Source: CAYVOX01 sp964453035 (GTDB lineage: Bacteria > Chloroflexota > Anaerolineae > Anaerolineales > Anaerolineaceae). Taken from it: a stretch of DNA of 30,035 nt. Position 1 is the first letter of the stretch. Each line of letters begins with the position of its first letter. Both the position numbers and the translations under genes were made by a program. The stretch covers positions 1 to 30,035 of the forward strand of contig CAYVOX010000026.1 in assembly GCA_964453035.1 (NCBI GenBank). The letters run 5' to 3'. Under the pieces are notes generated by a model. The model searched no databases, had not been told where the DNA came from, and saw nothing but the letters and a program-made list of their open reading frames with translations. Of this stretch, positions 21,600 to 29,923 are shown piece after piece.

Positions 21600-22967
21600 T
21601 TAAACTATGCTCACCGAGAGATTTCCCGGCAGGTTGGCAGCGCCGTGATGCAGCAACTGCGTCTGCCCGGGTTCATCGCGGAAGGCGACCGCCAGCGGGC
21701 CCAACCCGGTAAGCGTGCAAATGCGGGTCACCCGGCTGTACAGGTGCTGGTGGTCGAACTGCCAGCGCTTTTCATACACCTCCGCCGGGATGGTGGAAAA
21801 ACCCACCTCAAAAGTATATTCCCCGGGCGCAATTTCCAGGGTCACATCATAGCGAAAACGCACGCGCTGGCCCGGCTGCGCCGCCCCCGGTGAAAGCGGT
21901 CCCGCCTCCAGCGAGGTCTTGCCGTGGATGATGACGCCCTTCTCGTTTTGCAGCTGGAACCCTCCCAGCGGCACCTGGATGGCGCGCTCAACCGCAAACT
22001 CAAAAAAGATGCTGGCCTGCGAGCCCTGGGTAAAATGGGCGCTCGGCCGTCCAAAACGGTCGGTCACCGCCACCCTGGTGCAGCGGCCCCACCCGTTGCT
22101 CACCTGCGCTGCCCCGCTGAGATCCATCCAGCTCTCGTCCCCCGGCCAAAAATCGCCCTGCATTTCCGCCAGTTCCACGCCGGTTGCCGCTTCCGCCTGC
22201 GCCTCCGGTAAATTCACCTGGCGACCGGCCTGCTCAAAGAGGTAATAACGCTTCACCGCTTCCACCGCGCTGCCCAAAAATTGCACCTTGCCGCCATCTA
22301 AAAGCAGCGCCCGCTCGCAGAATTGCTCCACCTCGTTCATGGCGTGGCTCACCAGCACTACCGAGGCGCCCTTCTGGCGCAGCGTTTCCAGCCGCTGGTA
22401 GCACTTCTGCCGGAAGAAAATATCGCCCACCGCCAGCGCCTCGTCAATCAGCAGGATATCCGCGTCCACCCCGGTTGCCACGGCAAAGGCCAGGCGCACA
22501 AACATGCCGGAAGAATACAGCTTGACGGGCTGGTCGATGAACGCACCGATATCGGCAAACGCGATAATCTGGTCAATTTGCTTTTGCATCTGCGCCGGCG
22601 TGATGCCCAGGATGGTGCCGTTGAGGTAGATGTTCTCGCGCCCGGTGTAATCGGGATTGAAGCCAGAGCCCAACTCCAGCAGGGCTGCCACCCGCCCGTT
22701 GACCTGCACCTCCCCTTTGGAGGGCTGCAGGATGCCCGCCAGGATTTGCAGCAGCGTGCTCTTGCCCGAGCCGTTGCGCCCGATGATGCCAAACGTCTCG
22801 CCGCGCCGGATGTCAAAGGATACATCCCGTAAGGCCCAGAACGGCTGACCGTAATGCCGTCCAAAGCGCCACAGCAGGGTGTGCTTGAGGTGATCCTGCG
22901 GGCGCTGGTAGAGGGTGTAGCGCTTGCCCACCCCCCGCGCTGAAATCGCCAGGCTCTCAGAGGACAT
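21600..22967 (-). CDS. wzt: Polysaccharide ABC exporter ATP-binding protein with carbohydrate-binding domain
   Basis: The 455-residue protein has an N-terminal ATPase domain with Walker A GRNGSGKST (63-71), the short signature YSSGM (151-155) typical of Wzt/TagH rather than LSGGQ, and Walker B ILLIDE (171-176) followed by ALAVGD. The last 190 residues or so form a beta-rich domain with FRYDVTLEIAPGEYTFEVGF, the Wzt C-terminal carbohydrate-binding region that in O-antigen systems of the O9a type reads the modified non-reducing end. It pairs with the permease just upstream, with which it overlaps by 11 bases. Long Wzt proteins of this kind imply export gated by a chain-end modification. Confidence 0.93.
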   Translation of the reverse strand: MSSESLAISARGVGKRYTLYQRPQDHLKHTLLWRFGRHYGQPFWALRDVSFDIRRGETFGIIGRNGSGKSTLLQILAGILQPSKGEVQVNGRVAALLELGSGFNPDYTGRENIYLNGTILGITPAQMQKQIDQIIAFADIGAFIDQPVKLYSSGMFVRLAFAVATGVDADILLIDEALAVGDIFFRQKCYQRLETLRQKGASVVLVSHAMNEVEQFCERALLLDGGKVQFLGSAVEAVKRYYLFEQAGRQVNLPEAQAEAATGVELAEMQGDFWPGDESWMDLSGAAQVSNGWGRCTRVAVTDRFGRPSAHFTQGSQASIFFEFAVERAIQVPLGGFQLQNEKGVIIHGKTSLEAGPLSPGAAQPGQRVRFRYDVTLEIAPGEYTFEVGFSTIPAEVYEKRWQFDHQHLYSRVTRICTLTGLGPLAVAFRDEPGQTQLLHHGAANLPGNLSVSIV

Positions 22968-23787
22968 CCGCGAACCCCCTTTTGGTCTTCATGAACCAGG
23001 CATAGCCCGCCGCGGCAAACACCAGCAGCAGCGCCGTCCACAGTCCCCACAGGCCCCAGTCAAAGGTCTGCCCCCACAGCAGGCACTGCCTGAAGCAAGT
23101 CACAATCACCGTCAGCGGGTTGAGCTGCAAAATGGTTTGCATGGCTGGCGGCACCGCCGAAGCCGGGTAAAAAATAGGGGTGAGGAAGAACAACACCTGT
23201 ACCACAATCGGCACCAGTTGAACGGTATCGCGCACGTACACCCCCAGCGAAGCTAAAAACCAGCCCATCCCCAGGCACAACAAAATGAGCGGCAGGTAAG
23301 CCAGCGGCAGCAGATAAAGCGTGGCTGAAAACGTGCCAAAGAACAACGCCCATCCCACCAGCACCAGCACCACGTTGATGAGCGAGGTAATCAGCGCCAC
23401 GCTCAGCCCCACCACCGGCAGCACCTCCAGCGGAAAGACCACCTTTTTGACATAGCTGGGCACGTTCACCACCAGCGAAGGCGCCCGGTTGGTGGTATCC
23501 GAAAAAACGTTGAAGCCCGTGATGGCGGCAAAAAGGATGAAGGCAAACTCACCGGGCGGTGTCTCTGCGCCGCTCACCTGCCAGCGCGCCTTGAACACCA
23601 CCGAAAACACAAAGGTGTAGATGACCAGCATCACCAGGGGCACAATCAACGTCCACAACACCCCCAGGTAAGAGCCGCGGTAGCGCTGGCCCAGCTCGCG
23701 CTTGATGAGCTCAACGGTCAGCACGCGCCGCTGCCACAAATCCTGCGCGATATGAAAAGGATTAATCAACTTAAGGATGGGCTGCAT
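22957..23787 (-). CDS. wzm: Polysaccharide ABC exporter permease
   Basis: The 276-residue ABC-2 type permease has a polar N-terminus with VELIKRELGQRYRGSYLGVLW, the conserved amphipathic segment of Wzm/TagG proteins, then six hydrophobic helices. The C-terminus (GYAWFMKTKRGFADVL) is also typical. It would move a lipid-linked polysaccharide through the membrane together with Wzt. The ATG at 23787 lacks a clear Shine-Dalgarno sequence, and no convincing promoter was found in the 115 bases upstream (23788-23902), which hold only a 7-bp inverted repeat CCGCCAG/CTGGCGG (23832-23856). It is the first gene of the polysaccharide operon. Confidence 0.93.
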   Translation of the reverse strand: MQPILKLINPFHIAQDLWQRRVLTVELIKRELGQRYRGSYLGVLWTLIVPLVMLVIYTFVFSVVFKARWQVSGAETPPGEFAFILFAAITGFNVFSDTTNRAPSLVVNVPSYVKKVVFPLEVLPVVGLSVALITSLINVVLVLVGWALFFGTFSATLYLLPLAYLPLILLCLGMGWFLASLGVYVRDTVQLVPIVVQVLFFLTPIFYPASAVPPAMQTILQLNPLTVIVTCFRQCLLWGQTFDWGLWGLWTALLLVFAAAGYAWFMKTKRGFADVL

Positions 23788-23831
23788 GGTGGTCTGAATT
23801 GAATTTTACCATATCCACCACAACGCACTCT

Positions 23832-23856
23832 CCGCCAGGCCTCTGAGCACTGGCGG
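23832..23856. repeat. Inverted repeat between the c-di-GMP enzyme gene and wzm
   Basis: CCGCCAG (23832-23838) and CTGGCGG (23850-23856) flank an 11-base loop. On the minus strand a T-rich run lies before rather than after the stem, so it is not a typical terminator for the upstream gene. It may be an operator or a weak end structure. Confidence 0.35.
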
Positions 23857-23902
23857 GGAGGAAAAATAACCGTCAGGAACGTCCCGGCGCAAGCGGGGCG
23901 CC

Positions 23903-26851
23903 TCAGGCTACCTGCTCCTCCACCGGCGTGATGCACATCCCCCCTTGCATCAGGCGGGTGATGCTTTCCGCCGGCTGCGGGCGGCAGTACAGGTAACCCT
24001 GGGCCTCATCGCACAGGTGAAAATTTAGAAACTCCGCCTGGGTCAGTTCTTCCACGCCTTCGGCCACCACCGTCTTGTTGAGTACATGCGCCACCGAGAT
24101 AATGGCGCGTGCAATGGCGGCGTTTTCCGGGTTTTGCGTCACCTCGGCGATGAACGACCGGTCAATTTTAATGGTATTGACCGGGAAGCGCTTGAGGTAA
24201 TCCAGCGAGGAGTAGCGCATGCCAAAATCATCCAGCGAGATCGAAACCCCCAGCTCCTTAAGCTGCGAAAGCGTCCGCACCGTCTGAGCAAAATCCTGCA
24301 TGGCGTCGCTCTCGGTGATTTCCAGCATCAACGAGGTATAAGGCAGCCCGGTCTCCGCCAGGATGTGCTGGACGGTCTGCGTCAGGCTGTCATCCTGCAG
24401 CATGCGCGCTGAAATATTGACCGCGATACGCAGCTCCGGGTTGATGGTAACCTGCCAGGCCTTCACCTGGGCGCAGGCGGTGCGCAGCACCCACTCATTA
24501 ACCGGCAAAATCATGCCGGTTTCCTCGGCCACGCTCAGGAACTCCGAGGGCGGCAGGATGCCCTGTTCCGGGTGCCGCCAGCGCAGCAGCGCCTCAAAGG
24601 CGGTGATGGTGTTACCCGGCAGCGCAATCACCGGCTGGTAATACACCTCAAATTCCTTGCGCTCAATCGCGCGGCGCAGGTCAGCCTCCAGGCGCAGGCG
24701 TGCCAGGCTGCGGGCGTGCATCTCAGTATCAAACATCTGGTAGCGGTTGCGCCCCAGCGCCTTGGCCTGGTACATGGCGGTATCCACGTCGCGCAGCATA
24801 TCCTCGGCGCGCTCATAATTACTGCTGGTCAGCGCAATGCCGATGCTGGCGCTGATGAACACGTCCTGCCCCCCGATCGAGAAGGGCTGGATGAGCATCT
24901 CCAGAATCCGGCTGGCAACCTGCGCCGCCTGGCTGCTGTGCTGGATATTATCCAGCAGCACGGCAAATTCATCCCCGCCAAAGCGCGCAATGGTGTCTTC
25001 AGGCCGCAGGCAGCCCTCCAGGCGGCGCGCCGTGGCGTAGAGCAGCTGGTCGCCGCTGTCGTGCCCCAGGCTCTCATTGATAATCTTGAAGCGGTCCAGG
25101 TCAATGAACAACACCGCGCTGAGGTAGTCTCCGTGGCGCCGGGTGCGCTCAATGGCGCGGCGCAACTGGTCAAACAGGTAAGCCCGGTTTGGCAGGCCGG
25201 TCAGCAGGTCGTGCATGGCATCGTGCTGCAGCCGCTCCTCAGCCATCTTGCGGTCGGTGAAATCCGTCAGCGAGCCGGTCAGCCGGTGAGGCGCCTGTGT
25301 TTTGTTGCGCACTGCCAGCCCGCGCGTCAGCACCCAGCGGTAGCTGCCGGTCTTGCTCATCAGGCGGTGCTCATTGATAAAATGCGGCGTGCGCCCGGCA
25401 AGGTGGTTGGCCAGGTCAGCCTTAAGCTGGCCCAGGTCGTCCGGGTGGATGCGTCCCAGCCACTCATCCGGGCTCTCAGAGATCTCCGCCTCGCCGTAGC
25501 CCAGCATGGCCTTCCAACGCGGTGAGTAATACACCGTGTTGTTGGTCAAATCCCAGTCCCAGATGCCGTCATTGGCCCCGCTGGCAGCCAGCGCAAAGCG
25601 CTCCTCGCTGGTGCGCAGCGCCTGCACCGCCCGCTTGCGCTCGGTAACTTCCACCGCGATGAGGATGGCGTGTTCCAGCCAGCCGCGCTCATTGGTCAGC
25701 GGCGCCAGGCTCACATCGTACCAGTCATCCCCCTTGCCGCCGGTCATGATGCCGCTCATTTCAAGGCGCTGCCCCTCCCCCTTCTCAAACACGCGGTTGA
25801 TGGCAGCCAGCACCGCTGGCTGGCACTCGCAAGAGACCCACTGCGCCAGCTTCCCGCCGATCGGAGAACCTTCACCGTCCCCTTCCGGGTTGCGATTATG
25901 GAAGAGTACCGTCCCTTTGCGGTCCACCAGGCCAATCAGCGCCGGCGCATTGGAGAGGATCGAGCGCAGCCGCTCCTCGCTGGTGCGCTGCGCTTCTTCC
26001 GCCTGCTGGCGCGCCCGGTTAACCACCGCCACCGTCAGCGAAAACAGGATGCTGATGATGAGAAAGGTCTCAGCCACAAACAGTTGCTCAATGCCTTCCT
26101 GCCCCACCACCGCAAACGGTCCCAGGTGCACCCCCGTGCCCCACAAGGCCGCCACCGCCAGGATAATCGAAGCTGCTGTGGCCCCATAAAGCCCGCTGCG
26201 CAGGGTAATCCAGAACAGCAGCGGGTATGTGACGTAAGGCAGCGCCACGATGAAGCCGGAATGTTCCGGTTTGAGCGTGAAGATGAACAGGCACAACCCC
26301 ACCAGCAGCATAAAAACCAGCCCCAGGGTGATGCGCTCGTTTCTCGAAAGCCCTTCCAGCGCGCGCCGCTCGCTCCACACCACCACCACCGGCATCACCA
26401 GCAGCAGCCCCACAATTTGAGAGACCCACCAGAACAGCCAGGTCAGGTCAAAGGGGGTGTTGAGCGTTAGCAGGGCCCAGCCGGCGGCCAGCAGCGCCGT
26501 GAGCGGGTACAGCCCAAAAACCACCACGCACAGCCAGAGGATATCCCTCACCGTGATGAAGGCGAAAGGCTGCCCCACTTTGCGCAGCAAAATCCAGGCA
26601 GCCAGCCCAATTTCCAGCACGGTGATGGCGGCAAAGCCCAGCGCGGGCAGCAGCGCCTGCCCGTTGAGCAGGTCCACCACCAGGTTGGCCGCAAAAGCCG
26701 CCAGCGCGAATCCAGGGCACTCGCGCCGCGCGCACAACAGCATCACAGCCACCCCCAGACCGGTCGGCAGCCAGATGACCGCGATGCGTTCCGGCTCAAT
26801 CGCCAGGCGCTGGCTCACCCAGGCCGCCGCAAGGTAGGCAAACGCAAACAA
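23903..26851 (-). CDS. MASE1-PAS-PAS-GGDEF-EAL cyclic-di-GMP enzyme
   Basis: The protein (about 982 residues) has a MASE1 membrane sensor (residues 1-285, with AVIWLPTG), PAS domains at about 290-405 and 415-535, a GGDEF domain with an intact RFGGDEF (GGDEF 625-629) and an inhibitory site RPED (616-619) at the right distance, and an EAL domain with FEALLRW (EAL 753-755), AVNIS, LEITESD, SLDDFG, TIKID and VAEGVEE. Both halves therefore look active for synthesis and breakdown of c-di-GMP. One oddity is DDFGMRYSSL where DDFGTGYSSL is usual. The start is uncertain: TTG 26851 has no good ribosome-binding site, while the frame stays open to a TAA at 26935-26933 without an ATG or GTG. The N-terminus may thus be longer by up to 27 residues. 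Confidence 0.9.
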   Translation of the reverse strand: MFAFAYLAAAWVSQRLAIEPERIAVIWLPTGLGVAVMLLCARRECPGFALAAFAANLVVDLLNGQALLPALGFAAITVLEIGLAAWILLRKVGQPFAFITVRDILWLCVVVFGLYPLTALLAAGWALLTLNTPFDLTWLFWWVSQIVGLLLVMPVVVVWSERRALEGLSRNERITLGLVFMLLVGLCLFIFTLKPEHSGFIVALPYVTYPLLFWITLRSGLYGATAASIILAVAALWGTGVHLGPFAVVGQEGIEQLFVAETFLIISILFSLTVAVVNRARQQAEEAQRTSEERLRSILSNAPALIGLVDRKGTVLFHNRNPEGDGEGSPIGGKLAQWVSCECQPAVLAAINRVFEKGEGQRLEMSGIMTGGKGDDWYDVSLAPLTNERGWLEHAILIAVEVTERKRAVQALRTSEERFALAASGANDGIWDWDLTNNTVYYSPRWKAMLGYGEAEISESPDEWLGRIHPDDLGQLKADLANHLAGRTPHFINEHRLMSKTGSYRWVLTRGLAVRNKTQAPHRLTGSLTDFTDRKMAEERLQHDAMHDLLTGLPNRAYLFDQLRRAIERTRRHGDYLSAVLFIDLDRFKIINESLGHDSGDQLLYATARRLEGCLRPEDTIARFGGDEFAVLLDNIQHSSQAAQVASRILEMLIQPFSIGGQDVFISASIGIALTSSNYERAEDMLRDVDTAMYQAKALGRNRYQMFDTEMHARSLARLRLEADLRRAIERKEFEVYYQPVIALPGNTITAFEALLRWRHPEQGILPPSEFLSVAEETGMILPVNEWVLRTACAQVKAWQVTINPELRIAVNISARMLQDDSLTQTVQHILAETGLPYTSLMLEITESDAMQDFAQTVRTLSQLKELGVSISLDDFGMRYSSLDYLKRFPVNTIKIDRSFIAEVTQNPENAAIARAIISVAHVLNKTVVAEGVEELTQAEFLNFHLCDEAQGYLYCRPQPAESITRLMQGGMCITPVEEQVA

Positions 26852-26973
26852 GGCCAGCTTCAGAGAGACCTGAAGCCAGCCCGTTTTTGGCCTGGCAGAG
26901 CGAACACCATTAGCAGCCAGCTTTACCGTCCTTTAAGCAAACCATTAATCAACCATCCCAAAAAAGCACCTTT

Positions 26974-27002
26974 ATTATGCAATCGGGCCGGGCATTTTAC
27001 AA
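26974..27002 (-). promoter_or_regulatory. Promoter of the c-di-GMP enzyme gene
   Basis: On the minus strand TTGTAA (27002-26997) and CATAAT (26979-26974) are 17 bp apart, with a predicted start near 26967. The leader then holds three short ATG-led frames, the first two ending in TAA with the next ATG overlapping (TAATG), before the large gene begins. Their role is unclear. Confidence 0.55.
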
Positions 27003-27040
27003 GCAGCGTAGGCTGGCTGTTATGCGCCTGTAAACCAACC

Positions 27041-27060
27041 GTAGGGTTTAATAACCCTAC
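27041..27060. repeat. Short palindrome between the Nudix gene and the c-di-GMP gene
   Basis: GTAGGGTT and AACCCTAC (8-bp arms) flank TAAT, and the word CCCTAACCA continues the theme just downstream. There is no T-tract, so this is more likely a dispersed palindromic repeat than a terminator. The flanking 26980-27088 holds nothing else apart from the promoter already listed. Confidence 0.5.
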
Positions 27061-27088
27061 CCTAACCAGATTATAATTTTTAGCGCTC

Positions 27089-27484
27089 TCACGCCAACCC
27101 CTCGAGCATCTCCACCGCCTCCACGGGCAGCAGATTCACCGCGCGGATGCGCCCCAGCGGCACCCACACCGGCTCATAAAAGTTCTCCGGCGAGTTCTCC
27201 TCCCGCTCCGGACCGCCCAGCGCCACCTCACCGCTGAAATCAACCGCCACGAAGTAATGCTCCACCCGCCCCAGGTTGAACAGCACGCGCGCCTTGCGCC
27301 CCACCGTCACGCGCAAGCCGGTCTCTTCCAGGGCTTCGCGCGCGCAAGCCTGTTCGGGGGTTTCGCCGGGCTCAATCTTGCCGCCGGGCAGGGTCATGTA
27401 CTCGCGCCCGCCTTTGATGCGGTGCATCAGCAGCACAGCCCGCTGGCGGGGATCAATGATGATGCAGACGGCTCGTTCACGCAT
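27089..27484 (-). CDS. Nudix hydrolase
   Basis: The 131-residue protein carries a complete Nudix box, GKIEPGETPEQACAREALEETGL (shown as G-x5-E-x7-REALEETGL), with the metal-binding glutamates. It would hydrolyse a nucleoside diphosphate linked to another group, such as an oxidised nucleotide or a nucleotide sugar; the small size and simple flanks do not tell which. ATG 27484 is preferred over the GTG at 27496 because GAGGTG lies 4 bases ahead. It follows the aminotransferase gene by 32 bases and is cytoplasmic. Confidence 0.9.
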   Translation of the reverse strand: MRERAVCIIIDPRQRAVLLMHRIKGGREYMTLPGGKIEPGETPEQACAREALEETGLRVTVGRKARVLFNLGRVEHYFVAVDFSGEVALGGPEREENSPENFYEPVWVPLGRIRAVNLLPVEAVEMLEGLA

Positions 27485-27516
27485 GCGCCACCTCACCGGG
27501 GGTAACGGCTGTTCAG

Positions 27517-28677
27517 CTACAGCCGGTTCACAAACTTGCTCATCTTCTCCAGCGCCAGTTCAATCTTCTCATACGCCGTGGCATACGAGCAGCGCACAAA
27601 CCCTTCGCCGCCCAGGCCAAACGAGTTGCCTGGCACCACCGCCACATGTTCCTCGTGCAGCAGGCGATTGGCAAAGGTATCGTCATCCAGCCCGGTCACG
27701 CTCACCTTGGGGAAGGCGTAGAACGCGCCGCGCGGCTCAAAGGTGGGCAGCCCAATCTCGTTCAGACCCTTCACAATCAGCTTGCGCCGCCGGTTGTATT
27801 CCTGCGCCATCTCCTGCACGTATTCCTCGCCCTCGCGCAGCGCGGTGAGCGCCGCAGCCTGCGAGGTGGTCGGCGCAGACATCACCGCGTACTGGTGCAC
27901 GCGGATCAAGCCGCGCAGCATCTCCGCGGGCGCCACGGCATAACCGATGCGCCAGCCGGTCATGGCATAATCCTTGGAGAACCCGCCCAGCAGGATGGTG
28001 CGCTTTTTCATCCCCGGCAGGGTGGGGAAGCACACATGGCGCACGCCGTAAACCAGCCGGTCGTAAATCTCATCGGAAATCACCACCAGGTCGTAGCGTT
28101 CCGCCAGGTCGGCAATCTCCAGCAGCTTCTCGCGCGAGGCTACCGCGCCGGTGGGGTTGGAGGGGAAGCCCAGCAGGATGGCTTTGGTGCGCGGCGTGAT
28201 GGCTGCCTCAATGGCTTTCACATCCAGGTCAAAATTATCTTCCATGTGGCAGGGCACTTCCACCGCCACCCCGCCCGCCAGCACAGCCTGCGCCTGGTAA
28301 GAGACAAAGCACGGCGTGGGGATGATCATCTCGTCGCCGGGGTCCAGCAGGGCAGTTGCCGCCAGGTAAAGCGCTTCCGAGCCGCCCACCGTGATGACCA
28401 TCTCGGTCTGCGGGTCGTAGCTGATGCCGTAAAGCAGCTCCAGGTGAGCCGCCAGCGCTTTGCGCAGTTCCAGGATGCCCGCGTTGGAGGTGTAGTGCGT
28501 CTCCCCGGCGCGCAGCGAACGCACCCCCGCTTCAAGGATCGGCGCGGGCGTGGTGAAATCTGGCTCACCGATGCCCAGGCTAATCACATCCTGCATGGTG
28601 GCGGCAATATCAAAAAAGCGGCGGATCCCTGAAGGCTTTAGCCCTGCAACCCGGCGAGAAATGTAAGATTCACGCAT
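27517..28677 (-). CDS. Class I/II PLP-dependent aminotransferase
   Basis: The 386-residue enzyme shows fold-type I aminotransferase landmarks: SLGIGEPDF near 33-41, YTSNAGILELR, SNPTG (173-177, with the cofactor Asn), SDEIYDRLVY (201-210, with Asp and Tyr that hold PLP), and the Schiff-base Lys in GGFSKDYAMTGWRIGY (K235). The C-terminal Arg in VRCSYA is the substrate carboxylate clamp. It belongs to the AspB/PatA-like group that transfers amino groups among aspartate, aromatic or alanine-type amino acids; the exact substrate is open. GAGGAG lies 6 bases ahead of the ATG. Confidence 0.93.
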   Translation of the reverse strand: MRESYISRRVAGLKPSGIRRFFDIAATMQDVISLGIGEPDFTTPAPILEAGVRSLRAGETHYTSNAGILELRKALAAHLELLYGISYDPQTEMVITVGGSEALYLAATALLDPGDEMIIPTPCFVSYQAQAVLAGGVAVEVPCHMEDNFDLDVKAIEAAITPRTKAILLGFPSNPTGAVASREKLLEIADLAERYDLVVISDEIYDRLVYGVRHVCFPTLPGMKKRTILLGGFSKDYAMTGWRIGYAVAPAEMLRGLIRVHQYAVMSAPTTSQAAALTALREGEEYVQEMAQEYNRRRKLIVKGLNEIGLPTFEPRGAFYAFPKVSVTGLDDDTFANRLLHEEHVAVVPGNSFGLGGEGFVRCSYATAYEKIELALEKMSKFVNRL

Positions 28678-28700
28678 ATCAACTCCTCAAGGTGTGATTT

Positions 28701-28895
28701 TTAAAGCGCTTTGATGCGCCAGGCATCTTGCGCTTCATTATAAATAAGTTCAAAACGCCGTTGATCGGCACTCACCACAAAAACCCGTTCACCGGGGGCG
28801 CGCCACTGTGCCGCTACTGCTTCCACTTCCAGCCGCTGACCTTCCCAGTCAAATGCCAGCGGGCGCTCGCCGTAGGCGCTCCCCGAATGGCACAT
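28701..28895 (-). CDS. Small hypothetical protein, DUF6504-like
   Basis: The frame spans 28701-28922, but the likely start is ATG 28895 (64 residues) or GTG 28898, with AGGTG about 8 bases ahead of the ATG; starting at 28922 would overlap the stop of the upstream gene by 16 bases. The pattern LAFDWEGQRLEVEAVAAQW...FELIYNEAQDAWRIKAL resembles short DUF6504-type proteins, a resemblance I cannot verify. It is the small middle gene between the nucleotidyltransferase and the aminotransferase. Confidence 0.55.
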   Translation of the reverse strand: MCHSGSAYGERPLAFDWEGQRLEVEAVAAQWRAPGERVFVVSADQRRFELIYNEAQDAWRIKAL

Positions 28896-28906
28896 CACCC
28901 GGGCAC

Positions 28907-29923
28907 CTAGCTGGTCGCCCAAGACTGGTCTCCCAGGTTAAGGTGCATCATCTGCCCCTGGACGTGCACATCCCGCCCCAGCAGCGAATGCTCCAGCAGC
29001 ATGTTGTGCACCAGGGCGCCGTCCTCCAGGATGGAGTTGTGTACCACCACCTGCTTCAGGTCGCACTCTTCGCCAATAGAAACATACGGCCCAATCACCG
29101 AGGATTCCACCTGGGCGCTGGGGGCGATGAACACCGGCGGCACAATCGCCACATTGGGCAGCCGCGCAGCAGCTTCCGCGCTGTTATCATGCCCGTGCTC
29201 CAGCAGGTAGCGGTTGGTCTCCAGCAGCGCATCCGGCAGCCCGGCATCCAGCCACACGTCCACCTGCTGCGTGCGCATGCGCGCGCCGTTTTCCAGCATG
29301 ATGTTGATGGCATCCGCCAGGAAGAACTCGCCCTTGAGGGTAAGGTTGCGCCGGAACTGCTCCGCGATGGCTGCCATCAGCGCCTGGCCCTCTTTGAAGT
29401 AGTAAAAGCCCACCACCGCCAGGTTGTTGGAGACGTCCTGCGGTTTTTCAATCAACCGTGAAATCCAGCCTTCCTCATCCAGGCTGGCAACCCCAAAGCG
29501 GCGCGGGTCCGCCACCGGGCGCACCCAGGCGCGCCCATCGCAATCCTCATTACAAATAGCCGAAAGGTCAGTTTCCAGCACTGTATCGGTGAAGGTCATC
29601 AGCATCGGGCCGCTCAGGTAATCGCGCGCCAGGTAGAGCGCGTCCGATTGGCCGCGCATCTTTTCCTGCACCACGTAATGCACCCGTTTGCCGGGGTGCG
29701 CCTGGCGCATGTGCGCCTGGATTTGCTCCAGCTGATTGGGTCCCACGATGAACACATACTCGATATCTTCAATCTCCGGCAGGGTGCTGAATTGCTCCAG
29801 CACGTAATCCAGCACGGTTTTTCCGGCCAGCGCAATCAACGGTTTGGGCTTGCTCCAGGTATGCGGGCGCATCCGGGTGCCCAGCCCGGCCATGGGGATG
29901 GCGATTTTGAGCGTTTTCGGCAT
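28907..29923 (-). CDS. Sugar nucleotidyltransferase with left-handed beta-helix tail
   Basis: The 338-residue enzyme begins with the nucleotidyltransferase signature GLGTRMRPHTWSKPKPL (13-29), containing the G-x-G-T-R loop and the Lys of PKP that bind the nucleoside triphosphate. A catalytic-type FTDTV follows near 120. The last 90 residues (VFIAPSAQVESSVIGPYVSIGEECDL onwards) are hexapeptide repeats, as in glucose-1-phosphate thymidylyl- or uridylyltransferases and mannose-1-phosphate guanylyltransferases of the GMPP type. It would make an NDP-sugar, possibly for the polysaccharide locus. ATG 29923 is chosen because GGGAGG lies about 7 bases upstream; the frame itself opens to 30007. Confidence 0.92.
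   Translation of the reverse strand: MPKTLKIAIPMAGLGTRMRPHTWSKPKPLIALAGKTVLDYVLEQFSTLPEIEDIEYVFIVGPNQLEQIQAHMRQAHPGKRVHYVVQEKMRGQSDALYLARDYLSGPMLMTFTDTVLETDLSAICNEDCDGRAWVRPVADPRRFGVASLDEEGWISRLIEKPQDVSNNLAVVGFYYFKEGQALMAAIAEQFRRNLTLKGEFFLADAINIMLENGARMRTQQVDVWLDAGLPDALLETNRYLLEHGHDNSAEAAARLPNVAIVPPVFIAPSAQVESSVIGPYVSIGEECDLKQVVVHNSILEDGALVHNMLLEHSLLGRDVHVQGQMMHLNLGDQSWATS

Noticed and set aside
24572..26470. Two plus-strand ORFs of 317 and 266 codons
   Set aside because: Both are antisense to the clearly coding GGDEF-EAL/PAS/MASE1 gene and have no recognisable domain.
27646..28632. 328-codon plus-strand ORF
   Set aside because: It is antisense to the aminotransferase gene, whose motifs are complete; composition is that of a shadow frame.
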